From assembly GCA_002372815.1 (NCBI GenBank), contig DFIR01000060.1, positions 1 to 7,062 of the forward strand: a stretch of 7,062 nt of DNA, written 5' to 3'. Both the position numbers and the translations under genes were made by a program. Positions 1 to 4,680 of the stretch are shown here, piece by piece. A model generated the notes under the pieces. The model made no database searches, was not told the origin of the DNA, and saw only the letters and a program-made list of their open reading frames with translations. This stretch comes from Lachnospiraceae bacterium UBA3692. Lineage in GTDB: Bacteria > Bacillota > Clostridia > Lachnospirales > Lachnospiraceae. Position 1 is the stretch's first letter; the number at the start of each line of letters is the position of its first letter.

Positions 1-28
1 CGGCTAAGCCGGTGGTCCTGACTCTCAT
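1..28 (-). CDS. Possible start of the next gene downstream of yhfZ (partial, runs off the edge)
   Basis: An ATG at 28 opens a frame on the minus strand that stays open to the window edge; nine codons are visible and read MRVRTTGLA. A purine-rich AGGGCGGG lies about six bases upstream and could serve as ribosome binding site. It sits 30 bp after the yhfZ stop codon with no obvious terminator between, so co-transcription with the regulator is plausible. YhfZ-type regulators usually sit beside other yhf genes (YhfT, YhfU, phosphotriesterase-like and PLP-enzyme members), but nine residues are too few to assign a family. It may also be chance. Confidence 0.3.
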
Positions 29-58
29 AATAGTCCCGCCCTGAGGACGGCATCCCTG

Positions 59-1012
59 TCAGAACAGGTCGACCTTCTGCCTCCCGGTGGTGATGTCCTG
101 CTGCACCTTGAACATGTTCTCCCGGTCCATGATGCTGCGGACCAACTTGCTCATGCCGTAGACGTTCCGGTTGCAGGCGATGACCGGGATCGTGCTGGTC
201 CGGTCGCATCCCAGGAAGGTGATCGGCTGCCAGACGCAGTCCTTCGGATAATAATCTGAAAAAGGAAATCTGGTCTCGAAAGCCTCCGGCCGCCCGATGA
301 TGCAGTCGATCTCGCCTGCGGTGAGCGCCTGGTTGCACTCCATGATCGTCATCTCGCTGACTTGGAAGTCCGCGTATTCCCGCAGTCTGTTGGCGATATA
401 CTGCTGCTCGGAGGAGCGGATGCTGACGCCCAGGCGCATGCCGTCCTTGATGCAGTCGTCGATCTCCGGGCGGTGCAGGAGCATGACCGGCGAGGAGTAG
501 GTGCAGTCAGTAAGCTCCACTGCCGTCTCGATATTGGGATAGCGCTCCAAAGACGCGTCCATGCCCATCTTGGAAGTCACCACGAAGCTGAGCGTGCCCT
601 CGTTCAGCAGGTTCAGGCGGTTGTGGTTCGACACCGTGTAGCTTGACGCGAACGGAAAGCCCGACTGCCGCAGGGCATAGATGCAGGCGCCGTCAATGGA
701 TGTCAGGACCGGACCTGTCGGCAGCGGCATCGCGCCGAGCAGCGTTCCCCAGCCTGTGTGCGGCCAGAGCGCGCTGTGATCGATCGCCTGCAGGAAGGTG
801 CCTTTCTGGCCCTGTTTCTCCAGGTGTATGGAGCCGGTCTCCTCCAGGAAGGAGATCGCATTCTGGATGGTACCTCTCCCGACCCCCAGGATCTCTGTAT
901 AGTCCGTGATGGTCGGGATCCGGTCTCCGATCTGCATCGTGATCAGGTCCCGGGCAAGATGCATGATGGCGATACCGTTCTTATGATAAAAATTCGTATT
1001 CTTGGTATTCAT
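59..1012 (-). CDS. yhfZ: YhfZ-family transcriptional regulator (winged HTH plus ligand-binding-like domain)
   Basis: A cytoplasmic DNA-binding regulator of 317 residues with no signal peptide or membrane segment. Residues about 10-75 form a GntR-like winged helix-turn-helix: the stretch ILGVGRGTIQNAISFLEETG is a typical recognition-helix region, followed by the wing and a KGTFL ending. Residues about 85-310 resemble the YhfZ C-terminal domain, which has a periplasmic-binding-protein-like fold; recognisable parts are the ILGVGRGT-proximal linker, GPVLTSIDGACIYALRQSGFP, and the EIDCIIGR segment near residue 240. Length matches the family. The start at 1012 is chosen because AGAGG lies six bases upstream and the protein begins just ahead of the HTH. 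The ligand is unknown; in enterobacteria the gene belongs to the poorly characterised yhf cluster. It probably controls itself and genes beyond the left edge. The alternative is an unassigned GntR-like regulator, but the two-domain layout makes YhfZ the better call. Confidence 0.85.
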   Translation of the reverse strand: MNTKNTNFYHKNGIAIMHLARDLITMQIGDRIPTITDYTEILGVGRGTIQNAISFLEETGSIHLEKQGQKGTFLQAIDHSALWPHTGWGTLLGAMPLPTGPVLTSIDGACIYALRQSGFPFASSYTVSNHNRLNLLNEGTLSFVVTSKMGMDASLERYPNIETAVELTDCTYSSPVMLLHRPEIDDCIKDGMRLGVSIRSSEQQYIANRLREYADFQVSEMTIMECNQALTAGEIDCIIGRPEAFETRFPFSDYYPKDCVWQPITFLGCDRTSTIPVIACNRNVYGMSKLVRSIMDRENMFKVQQDITTGRQKVDLF

Positions 1013-1031
1013 ACCGCGCCTCTGGAGTCAG

Positions 1032-1070
1032 GTCCACGTTGTCTGAACGTATTGTGCGTCTACATTGTCT
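1032..1070 (-). promoter_or_regulatory. 13-bp direct repeat upstream of yhfZ, possible operator
   Basis: On the minus strand AGACAATGTAGAC (1058-1070) and AGACAACGTGGAC (1032-1044) match at 11 of 13 positions, with starts exactly 26 bp apart. They lie 20-58 bp upstream of the yhfZ start, in its probable leader. The plus-strand TTGTC at 1065-1069 also pairs with GACAA at 1078-1082 as an inverted repeat with an 8-bp spacer. Repeats of this sort are common at autoregulated promoters; that YhfZ binds here is inference. Confidence 0.35.
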
Positions 1071-1131
1071 AGATTTTGACAAATATATGATAGCACAATT
1101 TTTGCACATTTGGACCAGTACAATTGAATTA

Positions 1132-1160
1132 TTCTTACAACTTTTCCGCTTAACCGTCAA
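1132..1160 (-). promoter_or_regulatory. Weak candidate promoter for yhfZ
   Basis: On the minus strand TTGACG (1155-1160, five of six to the -35 consensus) is followed after 17 bp by TAAGAA (1132-1137, only three of six to the -10 consensus). It lies about 120 bp upstream of yhfZ and just downstream of the LCP terminator. Another -10-like TATCAT at 1087-1092 has no good -35. The 1013-1179 stretch is AT-rich and clearly regulatory, but the exact promoter is uncertain. Confidence 0.25.
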
Positions 1161-1169
1161 TTGTTCAAC

Positions 1170-1206
1170 TCAATAATAGCAAGAGGATGCACGCGGCATC
1201 CTCTTG
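1170..1206 (-). terminator. Rho-independent terminator of the LCP gene
   Basis: On the minus strand CAAGAGGATGC (1196-1206) and GCATCCTCTTG (1180-1190) form a perfect 11-bp stem with a 5-base loop, followed by CTATTATTG. It begins 68 bp beyond the LCP stop codon. The T-tract is interrupted but the stem is strong. Confidence 0.8.
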
Positions 1207-1273
1207 ACAATACTGAGTCAAATGATTCCGGCCTGATCGGTCCGTCAGCGTGACACGAATCGTCACGAGAGCA

Positions 1274-3517
1274 TCACTGCTGCGGCAGCGTATCCGCCAG
1301 GACCGCCTGGATCCTCGCCGCGTTCTCCTTCATGCTGTCCTCATCGGGCCAGGTCACGGAGAGATTCATGCGGCCGCCCGAGTAGGTGGGCTGCATATCG
1401 TACTCGCCTCTTCCGGCGGACTGGGACATGAACATCCAGGACGCGTTGTCTGTCAGCTGCATGTTCACGAGCTCCGCGATCTTGGAATCCGGAAGGCTGG
1501 TCGTGAACGAGTCGCCGAGGCTGTCCAGGAACCCGCTCACGTTCAGCAGGATGCTGGGGGACATCATTTTCTCAAGGATCGCCTTGAGGACCGCCTCCTG
1601 GTTCCTGCCGCGCTGGTTGTCGCCGTCCGCGAAGCTGTAGCGCTCACGGCAGAAGGCGAGGGTCTGCCGGCCATTGAGGTGCTGCATGCCCTGCTCGATG
1701 TGCACGCCGCTGTCCGTGAAGGCGTCGAAGGACTCCGACACGTAGACGTCCACGCCGCCGAGGGCGTCCACCACGTCCACAAGGGTGGTGAAGTTCACCT
1801 TGACATAGTAGGTGACGTCCACGTTGTAAGCGTTCTCCAGCGTGGCGATCGTGGCGTCGATGCCGTACAGTCCCGCGTGCGTCAGCTTGTCCCGCATGCC
1901 GCCGGACACGCCGGGGATCTCCAGATAGTAGTCGCGGGGCGTGGAGGTCATCAGGATCTTCTTGGTGTTCGGGTTGACCGTGACGATGATGTTGACGTCG
2001 CTGCGGCTCGTCTGGTCGATGGAACCGCGGACGTCGATGCCGCTGATCACGATGTTGAAGGGCTCGCCCTGCTCGACGTTCTTCGTCTCGATCTCCGTCT
2101 GGATCCCGTAGTTGTGGATCACGCGGACCTGATCAGGGTATCCCTCGATGGCCTCTTCGATGAGCGGCTCATAGGCTTTGTTGTAGAGGATCGCGCCGAC
2201 CTCTCCGTCCAGAAGCGCCTGTGCCTCTTCGACGGGCGAAGCGTAGGTCCGGACCTGGATCGAAGCGCCGAGCTTCTCCTCCACATCCTGGCGCATGGCT
2301 TCCGTATTGGCTGCATCCATGCCGTTCTGGACGCCGAACACATAGCCGCTCGTATCCAGGATCGACTGCGCGGGATCCTCCGCAAGGACCACGGCGACCA
2401 TGTCGTCGATCTTGTAGGCCACTTCATTGCCGTGGAAGATGTCCATCGCCCTCTGCAGGTTGCGCGCTCCCCAGAGGCTGGTGAAGATCACGACCAGGCT
2501 GAGTGCCAGTGCCGCGGCTCTGCCCCGGAATTTCCGCCCGAGCAGGAAGAATGTCAGGACCGCCAGCGCGATCAGGATGGCTCCCAGCAGGAACAGATAC
2601 CGCCAGGGGAGCATCTTCGTGCTGTTCGCCACGAACAGCAGGATGCCCGAAAGGATCACCTGCAGTACGAACGTTCCCAGTGCCGCCACGGAAATATACT
2701 GTCTCGTCTTGCGATCCGCGAAAAAAGCCCGGATGCCCGCCACCGCTCCTCCCGCGGAGATGCGGCCTGTCCCTCTTCGGGGCGCTTTCGTTCTCGCCGG
2801 ACCGGCATTCCTGCCGGTACCTGCCGGCGCCGTCCTTCTCTCTCCCGCAGGTCTTGCAGCCGCTGCGGTCCTTCTCTCTCCGGACGGCCTTCTCTCTCCG
2901 GACGGCCTTCTGTCTTCGGCAGGTCTTCTGTCCGCAGACGGCTTCGCTCCTGTCTGCCGCGCCGCTCCTGCGGTTCTGGCTGCGCCGGCGGTTCTCGCTG
3001 CTCCGTCGGGTCTGGCGGATCCTGTTCCGCCGGCATTGCCCGCGCTCTTCTTCGGTCCTGCAGGCCGGTCGCGCCGGATCACTTCCAGCTCCTGCGGAGC
3101 CTTCCTCTGCGTTCCCGCATCGGCGGCCGTTCTGTCCGCCGGCCTTGCGGTCCTCGCAGTTCTGCCTGCCGCGCCGGTCCTTCCCGGCCCGGCTGTCCGG
3201 ACGGTCCGTCCGCCCGCGCCGGTCACTCGCCCACGGCTGCCTGTCCTGCCGCCTGCCGCGCCTGCGGTGCTCCGCATTGCGGTACCTGCGGCTCTGCTGC
3301 CGTCTGTCCCCGCGGACACCGGCCTGCGGGCGGATGCGCCGCGCTCTGCGGAGCTCCGTTCCGCCGCGCTGCGGTCGGATGTGCTGCGCCTCTCTCCTTC
3401 CGGACGGGCGCCCGTTCTGCGTGCTGCTGTATCTGCGTTTCCGGATGCGCCGGTACGGCGTCTGCGCCGCTCACCCGAGCGCGCTTCCGGAGTCTCTCTG
3501 TCGTCAGTTGTCCCCAT
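1274..3517 (-). CDS. LytR-CpsA-Psr (LCP) family wall-polymer phosphotransferase with long cationic N-terminal tail
   Basis: LCP enzymes transfer undecaprenyl-linked polymers (teichoic acid, capsule, other wall glycans) onto peptidoglycan at the outer membrane face. This 747-residue protein has four parts. Residues 1-272 form a low-complexity Arg/Ala/Gly/Thr/Pro tail, predicted cytoplasmic. Three membrane segments follow at about 273-299, 305-327 and 334-351. Next is a CpsA-type accessory domain at about 355-480. The LCP domain spans about 488-652 and has a conserved SD at 506-507, TPRDYY with R528 and D529, and RER at 624-626 followed by GDNQRGRNQ near 632-640, the usual polyphosphate-lipid-binding arginines. 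A 95-residue extracellular tail ends it. The start at 3517 is chosen because AGAGGG lies 5 bases upstream; an ATG at 3532 adds MKRVV but has no usable ribosome binding site. Three membrane segments plus the accessory domain match streptococcal CpsA/Wzg. The physiological polymer is unknown; no polymer-biosynthesis genes are adjacent. The tail is far longer than in well-studied homologues. Confidence 0.93.
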   Translation of the reverse strand: MGTTDDRETPEARSGERRRRRTGASGNADTAARRTGARPEGERRSTSDRSAAERSSAERGASARRPVSAGTDGSRAAGTAMRSTAGAAGGRTGSRGRVTGAGGRTVRTAGPGRTGAAGRTARTARPADRTAADAGTQRKAPQELEVIRRDRPAGPKKSAGNAGGTGSARPDGAARTAGAARTAGAARQTGAKPSADRRPAEDRRPSGERRPSGERRTAAAARPAGERRTAPAGTGRNAGPARTKAPRRGTGRISAGGAVAGIRAFFADRKTRQYISVAALGTFVLQVILSGILLFVANSTKMLPWRYLFLLGAILIALAVLTFFLLGRKFRGRAAALALSLVVIFTSLWGARNLQRAMDIFHGNEVAYKIDDMVAVVLAEDPAQSILDTSGYVFGVQNGMDAANTEAMRQDVEEKLGASIQVRTYASPVEEAQALLDGEVGAILYNKAYEPLIEEAIEGYPDQVRVIHNYGIQTEIETKNVEQGEPFNIVISGIDVRGSIDQTSRSDVNIIVTVNPNTKKILMTSTPRDYYLEIPGVSGGMRDKLTHAGLYGIDATIATLENAYNVDVTYYVKVNFTTLVDVVDALGGVDVYVSESFDAFTDSGVHIEQGMQHLNGRQTLAFCRERYSFADGDNQRGRNQEAVLKAILEKMMSPSILLNVSGFLDSLGDSFTTSLPDSKIAELVNMQLTDNASWMFMSQSAGRGEYDMQPTYSGGRMNLSVTWPDEDSMKENAARIQAVLADTLPQQ
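2834..2941 (-). repeat. Degenerate 18-bp (six-codon) tandem repeat inside the LCP tail
   Basis: Two identical 18-bp units lie at 2870-2887 and 2888-2905, flanked by degenerate units at 2906-2923, 2924-2941 and leftward to about 2834. In the LCP frame they encode hexapeptides of the type R-P-(S/A)-(G/E)-(E/D)-R, as in RRPSGERRPSGERR. A second hexapeptide repeat, AARTAG twice, lies closer to the N-terminus. In-frame repeats suggest the tail grew by slippage. Confidence 0.75.
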
Positions 3518-3540
3518 TACGACCCTCTTCATTTTCTGAA

Positions 3541-3568
3541 AAAAGTACAGTATCTTACTAAAGATACT
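3541..3568 (-). promoter_or_regulatory. Hairpin plus T6 in the LCP leader, possible attenuator or operator
   Basis: On the minus strand AGTATCTT, a TAGT loop and AAGATACT form a perfect 8-bp stem. Four bases later a T-run follows, ending about 20 bases before the LCP start. The stem overlaps an AAAAGGAG that is not near any usable start codon. The stem is AT-rich, so termination would be weak; the dyad could equally be a protein site. Confidence 0.35.
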
Positions 3569-3718
3569 CCTTTTAATATGGAAATGCAATAGGAGGCAGA
3601 AAGTGGGCAAAACAGCCGGATCTGCCGCCCCTCCGCAGCTCTCCTCTCACCTGCCGTTCCTGTGCAAAGTTTCCCGGAACACGATCGGACCCCCTCAAAA
3701 TCTTGGCAAAATCACCGA

Positions 3719-3757
3719 TTCCCGCCGCGGCGATTTCGTTCTACAATACGCGAAATC
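3719..3757 (+). promoter_or_regulatory. Candidate promoter of the small gene with dyad around the -10 box
   Basis: TACAAT at 3742-3747 matches five of six bases of a -10 box; the -35 position 17 bp upstream reads TTCCCG and is poor. GATTTCG (3732-3738) and CGAAATC (3751-3757) form a 7-bp inverted repeat that brackets the -10 box, as an operator would. A further AAATC at 3709-3713 lies upstream. The poor -35 suggests either an activator or no promoter at all. Confidence 0.35.
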
Positions 3758-3858
3758 AGAGATGACGCCTCTGCACCGGAACCCGCTGTCACCTCTGGTC
3801 AGATATTTTTTTCCGGCAGGCGCCTGCCTGTGCGGGTTCAGAAAGGATTTGAATCAGT

Positions 3859-4101
3859 ATGTTTGATGTTCTCAGCTTTGCCGCTGACAACCATGTAGAA
3901 GTGAGCGTTCGCCCCGGCTCCGGCCGTGTCCTCTGGGAGATCTTCCTCCGCGACCGCTCCAGGGACCTGGCGGAATTCACCCAGATCAAGGACTATGAAG
4001 TGGCCGGGCTCGCCCGTGTCGACAGCTACATCGAGCAGCGCTGCGAGCGCATGCTCAGAAACATCCGCGGCGCGCGCAGCGCGGCGGAACGCACCGCTTA
4101 A
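3859..4101 (+). CDS. Small protein of unknown function (80 residues)
   Basis: I do not recognise a family. The protein starts MFDVLSFAADNHVEVSVRPG, has no signal peptide, membrane segment or cysteine pair, and looks soluble: a short beta-like N-terminal part (residues 1-25), a charged middle (DRSRDLAEFTQIKDYE), and a basic helical C-terminus (YIEQRCERMLRNIRGARSA) that could bind nucleic acid or form an amphipathic helix. AAAGGA at 3842-3847 lies 11 bases upstream of the ATG, a little far for an ideal ribosome binding site. Support for it being real: its own candidate promoter, a natural-looking composition, and a strong terminator 12 bp after its stop. It stands alone, divergent from the LCP gene and convergent with fruA. 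The 62-bp array begins just after its terminator; whether the two are functionally linked is open. Confidence 0.65.
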   Translation: MFDVLSFAADNHVEVSVRPGSGRVLWEIFLRDRSRDLAEFTQIKDYEVAGLARVDSYIEQRCERMLRNIRGARSAAERTA

Positions 4102-4113
4102 TCCCAGGCTGCA

Positions 4114-4165
4114 AGGCGGCCAGGCAGATCTCCCGTGAGACCTGTCTGGCCGCCTGTTTATTTTG
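4114..4165 (+). terminator. Rho-independent terminator of the small gene
   Basis: AGGCGGCCAGGCAG (4114-4127) pairs with CTGTCTGGCCGCCT (4142-4155), 14 positions with one G-T wobble and a 14-base loop, followed by GTTTATTTTG. It begins 12 bp after the stop codon. Its 3' arm and tail align in register with the 62-bp repeats that follow. Confidence 0.85.
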
Positions 4166-4626
4166 CCTTCCGGACAGCTGATCAGACAGGTCTCAGCTGA
4201 ATGCTGTCTATCTGGCTGTCTATCTTGCCTTCCGGACAGCTGCTCAGACAGCTATCATCTGAACGCTGTCTATCTGGCTGTCTATCTTGCCTTCTGGACA
4301 GCTGATCAGACAGCTATCAGCTGAATGCTGTCTATCTGGCTGTCTATCTTGCCTTCCGGACAGCTGCTCAGACAGCTATCAGATGAACGCTGTCTATCTG
4401 GCTGTCTATCTTGCCTTCCGGACAGCTGGTCAGACAGCTATCAGCTGAACGCTGTCTTTCCGGCTGTCTATTTTACCTTCCGGACAGCTGGTCAGACAGC
4501 TATCAGCTGAATGCTGTCTTTCCGGCTGTCTATTTTACCTTCCGGACAGCTGGTCAGACAGCTATCAGCTGAACGCTGTCTATCCGGCTGTCTATCTTGC
4601 CTTCCGGACAGCTGCTCAGACAGGTC
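4163..4626. repeat. 62-bp tandem repeat array of nested palindromes (7 full copies plus 1 partial)
   Basis: Copies begin at 4163, 4225, 4287, 4349, 4411, 4473, 4535 and 4597, so the period is exactly 62 bp; the last copy stops after about 30 bp at the fruA terminator. In unit coordinates each copy has GACAGC at 11-16 and 23-28, a 12-base centre at 29-40, and GCTGTC at 41-46 and 53-58. The outer and inner hexamers pair symmetrically across 6-base spacers, giving a 48-nt nested hairpin. On the plus strand each hairpin is followed by TATCTTGCC or TATTTTACC, resembling a weak terminator tail. Among copies 2-7, I count nine variable positions and none falls in the four hexamers. Copies 1 and 8 carry GACAGG in place of the second GACAGC. 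Since 62 is not a multiple of three and stops occur, the array does not encode a repeat protein. It is not a CRISPR: there are no unique spacers. Confidence 0.95.
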
Positions 4627-4628
4627 AC

Positions 4629-4657
4629 AAAAAGGGGGCGCCGCAAGCGGCGCCCCC
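4629..4657 (-). terminator. Rho-independent terminator of fruA
   Basis: On the minus strand GGGGGCGCCGC and GCGGCGCCCCC form a perfect 11-bp stem (4634-4657; the innermost pair probably opens to a 4-base loop), followed by TTTTTGTG. It starts 23 bp beyond the fruA stop codon. It would shield the tandem array from transcription coming from fruA. Confidence 0.93.
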
Positions 4658-4680
4658 TGCATATTAACACTATCTCAGCC

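Larger units (their letters stand above)
3518..3858. other. Divergent intergenic region between the LCP gene and the small gene
   Basis: I see no confident gene in these 341 bp. They hold a perfect 8-bp dyad (3549-3556 and 3561-3568, 4-base loop); a candidate plus-strand -10 box with flanking dyad (3732-3757); a 10-bp palindrome CGCCGCGGCG at 3723-3732; and a loopless 14-bp palindrome GGCAGGCGCCTGCC at 3815-3828. A plus-strand GTG frame (3603-3866) has a perfect AGGAGG six bases ahead of it, but its product resembles no protein I know. The LCP promoter must lie here on the minus strand, but no convincing -35/-10 pair stands out. Confidence 0.5.

Noticed and set aside
3532..3532. Alternative LCP start at the ATG at 3532 or further upstream near 3610.
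   Set aside because: Neither has a ribosome binding site at proper spacing, while the ATG at 3517 has AGAGGG five bases upstream; the extra N-terminal residues resemble translated AT-rich leader.
1250..3592. A 780-codon open frame on the plus strand, antisense to the LCP gene, plus several other long overlapping frames.
   Set aside because: They arise from the GC-rich, Arg/Ala-biased codons of the LCP gene; their products are low-complexity Arg/Pro/Ser/Cys-rich with no domain, and the LCP domain fixes the real strand.
3815..3828. The palindrome GGCAGGCGCCTGCC after a run of T on the plus strand, considered as a terminator.
   Set aside because: It has no loop, and the T-run precedes the stem instead of following it; the opposite strand is followed by A residues.
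4163..4626. CRISPR array or integron attC array.
   Set aside because: The whole 62-bp unit repeats with no unique spacers, no cassettes between palindromes, and no cas or integrase gene in the window.
4163..4626. Plasmid-type iterons or a replication origin.
   Set aside because: There is no initiator gene, DnaA-box cluster or AT-rich melting region, and the setting is chromosomal-type genes; the unit is also longer and more palindromic than iterons.
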